The notes under the pieces were generated by a model that saw nothing but the letters and a program-made list of their open reading frames with translations, did no database searches and was not told the origin of the DNA. DNA of 64,000 nucleotides from assembly GCA_012845835.1 (NCBI GenBank), contig JABAKD010000023.1, positions 23,561,108-23,625,107 on the forward strand, read 5' to 3'. Made by a program: the position numbers and the translations under genes. Source of the stretch: Undaria pinnatifida (lineage: Eukaryota > Sar > Phaeophyceae > Laminariales > Alariaceae). Shown here piece by piece: positions 55,748 to 64,000 of this stretch. The first letter of the stretch is position 1. The number at the start of each line of letters is the position of its first letter.

Positions 55748-56068
55748 TGTGGACAGTGGAGCACCAGATAGCATGTAGTGCTTGTGGTAAGATGCGACCT
55801 GATCTTGGTGGTGATTGACTGTGAGGATCTGATGTGGAGTGTGAACGTTATCTAGATCTGAAGACAGAAGGGGTTTCTACTTATCCTCTTCTGGATTTTG
55901 GTAATGGGATTCGGAGATGAAGTTAAGATCGCTTGTTTTCTCGCGTTCGGAATAAATACAACAATTTGTCTCTCTTTTTAGAACCTGGATGTTGCCGACC
56001 AGCCCCCCTCAGGCCAAGGGGGGATACTTTCTGGTCAGTAGACCTTGCCTAGCTTAGGCGTTTCTACA
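55748..56068 (+). repeat. 5' LTR of the 55.7-59.4 kb Ty3 element
   Basis: Includes a strong hairpin at 55997-56036 (GACCAGCCCCCCT paired with AGGGGGG and CTGGTC) conserved in the other LTR. Confidence 0.92.
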
Positions 56069-56459
56069 ATTATCGATAATTTTGGTGAACACACCGAAGT
56101 TAGTCAGGGATTTTTTCTGGTACGATTGCGACAGCGGCAAGCAGGTGTGGATTGGGCCGCGTTTCGGAAGGATGCCACCTGACCCGATGAAGGCGGTGTC
56201 CATGTGCTGCCTCAGAAATCCGAACGAGGTCTGCTGTGGTCGTACGAGGGGCCGCCTCATGGGTCGTCCACGGGGCGTGGACGACCTCCGCCGCCGGCGC
56301 AGCAGCAGCGACCACAGCAGCAGCGGCAGCCGCAGCAACGACAACCGCAGCACTCGCAGCAGCAGCAGCAGCAGCCACAGCAGCAGCGGCAGCCGCAGCA
56401 TCGGCAACCGCAGAACTCGCAGCAGCAGCAGCGTTTCTCGACGCTTCAACCAGGCTCGA

Positions 56460-57300
56460 CGCCCTTTTCTGGAGCGCTTCGAAGAGGTCGGATTGTACGC
56501 TGCGGCTCACAAGTGCACCTTTTTCGAAACTGGCATCCCTTGGTGCGGGAAGGTGTACTCGAAGGGGCAAGTCAAGCACGATCCTGAGCGGTTGACGGGC
56601 TTGGCAACGATGAGGCGGCCCGAGACTGCGGCCGAGTCGATGCAGTTCTTGCAGGCTGTTAATTGGATGCGTACGTCTTTGCGGCGCATGGCAGAGGTTG
56701 TCTATCCTCTTTGTGCTTTCCTGGACGAGCATCTGGCGGGCGCCAAGCGTAGCACTAAACGTGTGGCATCTACCGGGTGATCTCGGCCGGGAACTGGACC
56801 TCGGGGTTGATCGGGGCCGGGAAGGCGGCGCAGGATCTCGTCGTTCACGCTGTGGCTTTGTCTCACCCGAAACCGGGATGGGCGGTGCTCATGTTTCCGG
56901 ATGACTCCGATGAGCATTGGGGGAGTTTTCTCACGCAGGTGCCCCAGAAAGAGCTCGACCGCGGTGTTTCGGTCAGGGACATGACTCACGAGCCTCTTGG
57001 ATTCCTGAGTGGGGCCTTCAAAGGGTCACAGCAGCGCTGGGCGACGGTGGACAAGGAAGGCTTCGCCGTGGTGGGTACTTTCAAGCGGTTGGAGTACCTT
57101 TAGTGAAACGGCGTGCATATTTTTACTGGCCACCGGAATTTGGCGTACATTTTTTATCCGGAGGCGTGCGTGTCGTCTGCTGCGAAGACGACGGCGCAGC
57201 GTTTGGACCAGTGAAAGGCGGTTTTGGGGCAATACGACTATACTATTGTGCACATCGCCGGAGATCGTAACCGCTTGGAGGATTTGCTCTCGCGGTGGGT
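56460..57300 (+). pseudogene. reverse transcriptase end and RNase H
   Basis: ERFEEVGLYAAAHKCTFFET is the Ty3 RT palm end (L.L...KC.F), followed by LTGLATMRRPETAAESMQFL. RWATVDKEGFAVVGTF is the RNase H block, and YDYTIVHIAGDRNRLEDLLSR its end. Fossil. Confidence 0.88.
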
Positions 57301-57599
57301 GACTGTCTCTTCGGTGAGTGTTGGCGCTACCGCAGTGTATGCTGCTAGCGCGCCCGATGAAACTCTTCCGTCCAAGCAGGTGATCCGGGACGCGCAGCAA
57401 GCGTCGCGGGCAAACCTGGGCGCGCTCGCGTCGGGGGCTACGTCGTTCATGACTACGTTGGTCACGTGAGCTTGGATGCCGAGGGTTTTTTCCGGCTCCC
57501 GGTTAATGAGCGCGCGGCGTTGTGGATTCCAGGAGGAGCTAGGCAGGTTCAGGTACGGTAAATGGTTTGTGCTCACATGAAGTAGGCTGGCTATCGGGG

Positions 57600-58275
57600 T
57601 GCCGTAGCTACTCTGCACCGGCTGTCGGAATACTGGTGTTGGTTTTGCATGGAGGAGCACGTAGCCGAGTTTGTTAAGCAGTGTCTCCATTGCATGGATT
57701 CAAAATCAGGGGAGAAAGTGCCACGTCTGCTCGGGGAGACGGTGTACGGCACCAGGCCGGGCAAAGTGGTCCACGTCGACTATCTCCATGTTGGAGCTAG
57801 CGGGCCGTTGGGAGACGATGGCCTGGATGAGGACGGGAGGTACCGATACATCCTCGTCATGATGGACGATATGAGTAATTGGGTTTGGCTTCGGCCCACG
57901 GAAGCATGCACTGCCCGCTTGACAGCGCAGCATCTCCTGACCTGGTGTAAGATTATTGGGGTTCCGGAGGTGTGGGTGGATGTGCTGGACGAGAAGGCTC
58001 TTCGGGCAAAGGTACAGAGCGTGGTTGCGGCGAAGAGTCAGCTGCACAAGGAGGTCTTGGATAAGGTGCAGGCGCATCGTGGTAAGCAGCGTGTGGCCGC
58101 GAGTCGAGGAAGTTTGCCGATTTTTTTTGCCGGTGATTATGTCTTGGTAGCTCGGGTGCGGCGTAGTGGCTCGACGCCAAAATTGCTGATGACGTGGACT
58201 GGGCCGTGGCGTGTGCTAATCCCTCAACGATCGCATGTGTATGGCGTGCAGAATATTGTACCTGGCGAAGTCTGA
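57600..58275 (+). pseudogene. integrase part
   Basis: CLHCMDSKSGEKVPR (zinc-binding end), VVHVDYLHVGAS and YILVMMDDMSNWVWLRP (core) and LLMTWTGPWRVL (GPY/F) in order. Fossil. Confidence 0.85.
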
Positions 58276-58379
58276 GACGTTCACATTGCTCGGATGCGTT
58301 GTTGTGCGGATGCTGCTCTTGAGATCACTGCCGAGTTAAAAGAGTTTTTCAACATGCTTTCACGCAAGGAGAGTTTGAG

Positions 58380-58595
58380 ATGGCAGCAATCGTGGATTTG
58401 ACGACTGTGGAGGAAGGATCTGGCTTTGAGGTAGAAGTAGAGTGGGCTGGCTTTGACACGGAATAGAATACGTGGGAGGACCTAGCGAAGATATGGGGCG
58501 CGGCTCCTCAATTTGTGAAGTCGGAATTGCGTAAGTTAAGATTGAACCGGGGAGTGAGGACGAAGCTGACACGGCAACGTGGCATTACGCTGTGA
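58380..58595 (+). pseudogene. chromodomain part
   Basis: GFEVEVEWAGFDTE followed by NTWEDLAKIW, the chromodomain core pattern, then a basic tail. Fossil. Confidence 0.75.
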
Positions 58596-58599
58596 GTTA

Positions 58600-59110
58600 G
58601 CTGCGGTTTTCGCGTGCCTTGAGCCAAAATCGTCCTGGAATGTTTTTACGGTAATATTTAGCCGAGTGCATGACTTTGTGGTATAATTGTGGATGAAATC
58701 GGATGATACTTTTTATATTCGTGTAGTCGTAAAAGGGTTCTTACGATGTTTACATTTTGGTTGGCGGGTTTTTAGATGGGTTTCCGTTTGTCTTGCCACT
58801 TACATAAGTATGTTTTTTGGAGTTTGCGTGTGAAAACATATACGAATTAATGTACCTGGCAGTACTTATTGGTGATATTGCTATGTTTTAATGCATGATT
58901 TGTGCCTGGTGATCGTGTTTGCATGTTTTTGTGAAGTATTGTAATGTTTCATGACTCGTAATCATTGGGTATGGTATCTAGATGTATGTGGTCGTTTATC
59001 ATTCAAAAACGACATGTATGTTTTCTTTCATGTTTTTGTGTGGCTGGTGCTCACTTTTGATCAACGCTTGTTCATGAACTACTTTGAGAAGGGACGCGCT
59101 TTTGGGGGCA
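58600..59110. other. T-rich 3' untranslated part of the Ty3 element
   Basis: AT-rich, no frames of note; lies between the chromodomain and the 3' LTR. Confidence 0.6.
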
Positions 59111-59111
59111 T

Positions 59112-59433
59112 TGTGGACAGTGGAGCACCAGAGAGTGTGGTAGTGCTGGTGGTAAGACACGACCTCATCTTCTTGGTGGTGATTGACTGCTGAGGATCTG
59201 ATGTGGAGCGTAAACGTTATTTAGATCTGAAGACAGTATGGGTTTCTACTTATCCTCTTCTGGATTCTGGTATGGGGATTCGGGGATGAAGTTAAGATCG
59301 CTTGTTTTCTTGTGTTCGGAGTTAATACAACTTCTCTCTCTTTTTAGCACCTGAATGGTGCCGACCAGCCCCCCTCAGGCCAAGGGGGGATATTCCTGGT
59401 CAGTAGACCTTGCCTTGCGCAGGCGTGTCTACA
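59112..59433 (+). repeat. 3' LTR of the 55.7-59.4 kb Ty3 element
   Basis: Homologous to 55748-56068, with the hairpin at 59363-59401. Confidence 0.92.
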
Positions 59434-59439
59434 GTACAC

Positions 59440-59605
59440 AGCAGTAGGAGGCAACTGCTGCTGTAACGCACGCTCACATATCACAGCACGCACAGATCGC
59501 CAGTGTCTAAAGCGGTAAGTAGGCTGCTGTGCTTGAATGCTGCTGCAGCAGATACAGTAGGAGGCGAATCGCAGGTCACAAAGAAGCAAGAGGACAGTGT
59601 CTAAA
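59440..59605. repeat. direct repeat flanking the exon-like region, left copy
   Basis: AGTGTCTAAAGCGGT, CTGCTGT.CTTGA.T.ATGC and CGAATCGCAGGTCACAAAGAAG have counterparts at 61215-61430 in a slightly different order. Confidence 0.6.
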
Positions 59606-59848
59606 CCTCGAAGTCCGAAAACCGCTTGATACTGTGGATGCTGTCGGAACGGTCGAAGCCCATCGTGCGCGCCCGCTGCCCCATGACGATACGAAGAGGC
59701 GGGCTTCCTCCGGGGGCTACACAGTGCCGTTGCAACTCGGCGACGGGCAGGGCGCGGCCGGCCGTCACGTGATGGACGATGTTATCGGCGACTTTCGCTT
59801 TGAGACGGCGAATGTCGTCAAGGGGGTGTTCGTGCGTAGTCCTCTGTA
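59605..59848 (-). CDS. candidate host exon, unknown protein
   Basis: On the minus strand a pyrimidine-rich tract ending CTTCTCATTACAG (59849-59861) is a textbook 3' splice site. The following frame reads RTTHEHPLDDIRRLKAKVA, LPVAELQRHCVAP, LRIVMGQRARTMGF and HSIKRFSDFEV, then a TAG stop. GAG/GTTTAG at the end could instead be a 5' splice site. Codons end mostly in C or G, unlike the flanking repeats, which suggests real coding history. I recognise no family. It could be the last or an internal exon of a gene that begins at 60866, or a gene piece captured by a mobile element, since direct repeats flank the region. Confidence 0.45.
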
Positions 59849-59892
59849 ATGAGAAGAGTAACATTTGGCGAGGAGGGGCAGACGACATGATG

Positions 59893-60120
59893 AGAAAGTG
59901 TGTACGGATGTGTGTATAGGTCACCGTGTACACAGCCGTCGGCGGCAACTGCTGCTGTAACACACGCATAAATCTCACAGCAGGAACAGGTCACCACGCA
60001 AACACACGCGACGCACGTAACTCTGACATGGATCGCAACGGAAACACACGCGACGCACGCACGTAACTATGACATGAGCACTGGAGGAAGGTGAGTTGCA
60101 TATACGTTTGCAAAGGAGAG
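59893..60120. repeat. paralogue of the Ty3 target site and tandem GCAACTGCTGCTG repeats
   Basis: TGAGAAAGTGTGTACGGATG..GGTCACCGTGTAC equals the left flank of the Ty3 element (55708-55747), and ACAGC..TAGGAGGCAACTGCTGCTG-like sequence continues as the right flank does (59438-59465). Two tandem AACACACGCGACGCACG units follow. Confidence 0.8.
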
Positions 60121-60470
60121 GACACACGACCATGACACGCTCACAGACACACATGTGAACACAAATATTACACACACGTCACTACTGCTGTATGTGCATG
60201 ACTGCTCTCTACGAGACGTGGACGGAGGCAGACTTGGTGTTAGGAGTCGTGATGTGCGTCGTGTATGAACAGTAGAGATGCACACACACAAAAGCCTACA
60301 CATACATCACTACTGCTGTATGTGCATGACAGCTCTCAGTAGAGGTGCACACACAAAGCTCACACACATATCACTACTGCAGCATTGCATGTGCATGGCA
60401 GCTTTCTACTAGACGTGGACGGAGACAGGACCTAGTGTGAGAGTTTTGATGTGAGAAATGTTTGAACAGT
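60120..60470. repeat. tandem TCACTACTGCTGTATGTGCATGAC repeat
   Basis: CATCACTACTGC..ATGTGCATG.C.GCT occurs near 60175, 60303 and 60367 with variable GAGACGTGGACGGAG.CAG tails. An older copy is at 55645-55705. Confidence 0.8.
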
Positions 60471-60639
60471 AGTGGCGCACACACCTGCCCCAAGAAACCG
60501 GCAGTTTCTGCTGAGCAGAGAGTGCCACCCGCAGATGCCATCTCCCCTGCACGAAACAGGTGGGATACACCTGCGTCGTAGGACAAGGCCGCTTAGGCGG
60601 TGAAGTTGTTAAATCGCGTGCTGTTGTCCTCTTGAGGTG

Positions 60640-60866
60640 GCAGGATGCAGCAAAGCCCCCACACGAAGATGCTGAGTGAGCCTTGTGAAGGTGTGATGGA
60701 ATAAGTGGTCTCCCCAGTTATCGAGGTACTGCTCTGGAGGGACGCTCTGCTGCATGCTGGGCAGATATTCGGCCACAGCACCCGCAGTTTGTACGCGGGA
60801 AGATCTGAAGACGGCCAAGAACACAAAGCCGAAGAAGACGAGTAGAAGTCTAGGTCGCGCAGACAT
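60640..60866 (-). CDS. candidate first exon with signal peptide
   Basis: From ATG at 60866 (minus): MSARPRLLLVFFGFVFLAVF is a good signal peptide or signal anchor (basic start, hydrophobic core), followed by EYLPSMQQSVPPEQYLDNWG. The open frame runs to a stop at about 60609. A GT after HLR (CTTCGT/GTGGGG, about 60658) would allow an in-phase junction to the exon at 59848, but this donor is weak. A TAAATAA at about 60990 could serve as a TATA-like element. It may be a secreted or Golgi protein; the family is unknown. Confidence 0.3.
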
Positions 60867-61214
60867 ATAGCAGCATAGCAGCAGACGCGCAAACTCCTTA
60901 CAGGAGGTGTCTTGCTCGGGGACAGGCGCGCTGGGAGGAGGGAGCGGTGTGTTTCCGCAGAACGAGCTGCCGCTTGAAATTTGGGGTTTATTTAGAGGAG
61001 GCGCCGTTTTTCAGCAAGGGATTTTTGTCCGTGGCCCAGGTCACGCGTAAGTGACAAGTGCTTACGTAAAGCTGAGCGAAGGCGAGCAGAAGCATAGGGC
61101 GACCAAGTCACAACAGACACCCACCGAAGTCGCAAGAGAGGAGAAGCGACAGAAGCGAGGCAGCAGGCCGCACGAGAGGACGCATCGCTGGAGACACACG
61201 GCAAACCACGAGGA

Positions 61215-61430
61215 GGATCGAGTCGCAGGTGACAAAGAAGGGACGAGACATGTGTAGGCTGTATGTATGTAAGGAAAGTGTAGGCTGTATGTTTCTACTC
61301 GCGTGACAGACAAGCATCAGCATACCCACCCGATCGCTGTGCATGAGTGCTGTTGGCGGCACGCACGTAAGGCAGCAGGACCGTGTCTAAAGCGATGTGT
61401 ATACTGCTGTACTGGAGTTATGCGGCAGCA
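61215..61430. repeat. direct repeat flanking the exon-like region, right copy
   Basis: CGAGTCGCAGGTGACAAAGAAG and CGTGTCTAAAGCGATGTGTATACTGCTGTACTGGAGTTATGC correspond to 59502-59605. Confidence 0.6.
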
Positions 61431-61689
61431 AAGAAGGAGGAGGTGTACAGCTCACAACAGCAGCCGAAAGCGTGATGTGTAGGAACCTGCTCCAGAGGCA
61501 CGGAGGGGAGGGCGTGGGATGCACGAGCCCAACATCAAAGCCGCGTACAGCAGTGTTGCACTATGAAGGAAGGCAGGGCTATGCGGAATGTAGTCGACGA
61601 AAGGAGAAGTACACCCCAAACACAGCTCTAGTGTTAGGTTCCCCCGGAAGCCGAACAGTGCTTGCATACAAGTAGCAGTGTCGAATCCC

Positions 61690-62010
61690 CGCCCCCCCCA
61701 GCGCCGTGGTCAGTGTGCGTCCGAGCGCCGTGGTCAGTGTGCGTCCGAAGGGTGCCGACAGTGTGCGTTGGAAGTCTCCCCGACAGTGCTTAGATCCAAG
61801 TAGCAGTGCCAAGGGGAGGGGGCGACGCGCCCTTTCCCTAACCCCCCCCCCCCCGGGCCCTGGTCAGTGTGCGTTCGAAGGGTGCCCACAGTGTGCGTTG
61901 GAAGTCTCTCCGACAGTGCTTGGGTTCAAGTAGCAGTGTCGGGGGGAGCCGCCGAGCCCCCCCCTGAACCCGCCCCCCCGGGCCCTGGTCAGTGTGCGTT
62001 CGAAATGTGC
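61690..62010. repeat. about 125-130-bp tandem repeat with C and G runs
   Basis: TGGTCAGTGTGCGT.CGAA, GTGCC.ACAGTGTGCGTTGGAAGTCTC.CCGACAGTGCTT and AAGTAGCAGTG recur (TGGTCAGTGTGCG near 61706, 61730, 61861 and 61986), separated by C runs and GGGGAG..CGCC patches. Confidence 0.85.
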
Positions 62011-62279
62011 CGACTTACAGGATGCACTTGATAAACTGATGCATTTCCTTTCACAGCTGTCAGATTTGGTCCCCTTCATAAACGGGTTTTATAGTTTCCG
62101 CGCGCGGACTGACTAACATCACCCTGTTGACCCTGATAGCTACACTGTGGTTGCAAGGGGAGTCGCCGACCTATATCCTTAATGAGGATACACAACCCGG
62201 AATACGCGCGATCGGAGTATCACACACAGCTTGCAAAGATGAGTTTCGACAAAACCTTCGATCTCACAGCTTGAGAGTG

Positions 62280-62526
62280 TTATTATTTTTATAATAAACG
62301 CAAGTACCAACAACCCTGACAAAGCCATCCACCCACAAACCATCCATCATACACATGTTAGACGTAAAAACGTGGTTCGTGTCCTACAGACTCACGCTCT
62401 TATTTTTCTTCTATAATAGGGTAAGAGTAGCCAGCTTTTATTCTCGAATGCTGCAATAATATTAAATATTAGATCACTACTGCATTCGTACTCCTCCCGA
62501 TATGTATGTGCCAAAACCCGCCATTA
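62280..62526. repeat. array Z, second block, left part
   Basis: Units with CGCAAGTACCAACAACCCTGACAAAGCC and ACGTGGTTCGTGTCCTACAGACTC, interrupted at CGCCATTA (62526) by MITE copy C and resuming at 63325. Confidence 0.85.
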
Positions 62527-63324
62527 GACCTATGACAATGGAAAACCGATAATTTGGCACAAAAGTATGCAAAATGTTTTAGCGGTTATTTAAGGAACGA
62601 TTCTGGGTAACGTCGCAACGGGGGAAAAATGACTAAAACCTTTTTTTCTGGCTCTTTTTTGGGTCATGCAGTCCAACAGGTCAATCTGTCTAGTTTTCTT
62701 CAAGCCTTGACCAGCAATGCCCACAAAACACGATTGACCTTCGAGCTCGAGATAGACACAACCCAAGGTCACTCCTCTTCGTTCCGGACAAGGTCGCATG
62801 AGTGTAGGTGACAGGGCTGAAGAGTTTATCCCGATCCATGCCCTAGAGCATGAGAGGTTGCTTGTCTTGTCTTGTGGTCTTCCGTCGCATCCTCTCAAAA
62901 TTCTGTTTTTCGCCCTTTGGGAGACGATAGAGAGCTTCTGTCTCAGCTTTCTACACACCAGCCGCCAAATGTGTTTTTTAACAGAAGCCTGCTCGGCGCC
63001 CGCCACAAATCACCGGCCGTAGAGTGAGCGCTCTACACCAAGGGGGGGTCGGAGCCCCTAACGAGCTCGCCACGTTTAGAGTTCACGACGATGTCGTTGA
63101 TTTCGTCGAACGAAGTGTGTGGAAAACACGAAATTGCGCCGCGTCTAATCCACGATCTGCTTGAGAAATATTTAGGCCGATGTTGGCCAAGATCGCCGCG
63201 AGAAATCACTTCCGGAAAGTTTCAAAAATAATTCTACCAAATTGGTTCCATAGGCGACCGTTCAGGCAAAATTTGGCTGGGATCTTCGGGAATTTCAAAC
63301 TTTGGCCTTCCATTGTCACCGGTC
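62527..63324 (-). mobile_element. Harbinger-like MITE family, copy C (complete)
   Basis: 798 bp bounded by GACCTATGACAATGGAAAACC and the complement of GACCGGTGACAATGGAAGGCC; TTA on both sides (62524-62526, 63325-63327). It sits inside a Z unit: CGCCATTA joins TTATAGCAAAG across it. It carries a 138-codon minus-strand frame (62590-63006) with GCDGRPQDKTSNLS and LKKTRQIDLLD that is unrelated to any transposase I know. Confidence 0.9.
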
Positions 63325-64000
63325 TTATAGCAAAGAAAACTGAAAAACAAAGAACAAAATAATAGAACCACCCTCGGGTAGAGAAAACTTATCTGCATAT
63401 TGAACCACAAGTACCAACAACCCCATAAAGCCATCCACCCACAAACCATCCACCTCACATATTTTAGACGCAGAAACGTGGGTTCGAGTCATACAGATTC
63501 GTTCCGTTTTTTTTTTATTTTAGGATGATGGCAGTCAACTTAAATTCTCGAATGCTGCATGTATTAATATTAACATATTAGATCACTACTACTGTCTTCA
63601 TACTAACGATGTATACCAAAACCCGCCACTGTAGTGGAGAAAAACAAAAAACAAAATAATAAGACCACCCTCAGGTAGAGAAAACTAACTTACGCGTATT
63701 GTACCACAAAAAACAACAACCCTGACAAGCCACCCACCCACAAACCATCCGCCATACATATGATGGAGCAGGATAGTAGAAACTACAGCAATAAATTTAT
63801 AAAGTAGACATTATGTTGGATCTAGCTCAAAATTCGCCACCTAGAGCAAAAATACCAACACCAGCCTAAATATTGGAGAACAACAAAATATGATAAAAGC
63901 TGCATGTACAAAAATTAAGAAAAATAATAATAATGACAGGACCCCTCCCATTAAGTGGAAAAACTCACCCATATGGCATACTACAAGTACCAACAACGCA
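63325..64000. repeat. array Z, second block, right part
   Basis: CCACAAGTACCAACAA at about 63406 and variants near 63705 and 63983 (spacing 299 and 278 bp), with CATCCACCCACAAACCATCC. Continues past the window edge. Confidence 0.88.

Larger units (their letters stand above)
55748..59433 (+). mobile_element. Ty3/Gypsy chromovirus with both LTRs, broken
   Basis: LTRs at 55748-56068 and 59112-59433, both TGTGGACAG...TCTACA. GTAC abuts both outer ends (55744-55747 and 59434-59437). The paralogous empty site is at about 59933-59940. Between them, on the plus strand, are reverse transcriptase/RNase H, integrase and chromodomain parts, and a CAG-rich tract near 56305-56440. At 3.7 kb it is short for the family and has several breaks. 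LTR divergence by eye is roughly one base in ten or slightly less. Confidence 0.9.

Noticed and set aside
56204-56595. Poly-Gln, poly-Ala and poly-Ser proteins
   Set aside because: Alternative frames of the CAG-rich tract inside the Ty3 element.

Overview
This is a repeat-rich eukaryotic window, essentially a graveyard of mobile elements. The organism is probably an alga or another protist. A stramenopile such as a brown alga would fit the mix of chromodomain Ty3 elements, Copia, Penelope-like, tyrosine-recombinase, MULE, hAT and PIF1-helicase remnants, but nothing here fixes the lineage. There are no bacterial operons, ribosome binding sites, rRNA genes, intact tRNA genes or CRISPR arrays. 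Base composition changes abruptly: 21-32 kb and 62-64 kb are AT-rich, while 33-37 kb and 45-53 kb are GC-rich.

Layout. 0-5 kb: the C-terminal part of a PIF1-type helicase (minus strand), a GT/GC microsatellite, dispersed repeats and the first copy of an 800-bp DNA element. 5.2-9.5 kb: tandem repeats invaded by a broken Ty3/Gypsy element (5804-9471, minus). 9.5-13.3 kb: G-rich and GACCC arrays, a roughly 97-bp SINE-like insert and a tandem duplication. 13.3-19.0 kb: a Ty1/Copia element (plus) with both LTRs and a 5-bp target duplication. 19.4-21.0 kb: a second GACCC array, three palindromes and an unrecognised ORF. 21.0-24.1 kb: a dispersed repeat carrying two nested inserts, then a roughly 290-bp tandem array. 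24.2-25.8 kb: a MULE with long inverted repeats. 26.7-29.3 kb: a Penelope-like element whose GIY-YIG domain lies before the reverse transcriptase. 30-33.4 kb: a second copy of the dispersed repeat, a hAT transposase end and small arrays. 33.6-39.5 kb: remnants of tyrosine-recombinase retroelements in opposite orientations. 39-44.7 kb: mostly tandem arrays. 45.2-52.9 kb: a broken chromodomain Ty3 element with a NADAR (DUF1768) domain between its gag and integrase parts. 53-55.7 kb: a MITE with 10-bp flanking direct repeats, plus tandem repeats. 55.7-59.4 kb: another Ty3 chromovirus with both LTRs. 59.6-60.9 kb: two exon-like stretches on the minus strand. 61.7-64 kb: a G/C-rich array, the third 800-bp DNA element and more of the 290-bp array.

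The most informative features are nested insertions whose empty sites survive as paralogues in the same window. These define exact ends and target duplications for four insertions. Three points seem most worth following: an ultra-short SINE-like retroposon (3 copies, each with a target duplication and A-rich tail), the permuted Penelope-like element, and the NADAR domain inside a Ty3 element. No host gene is certain; the best candidate is the exon pair at 59.6-60.9 kb.
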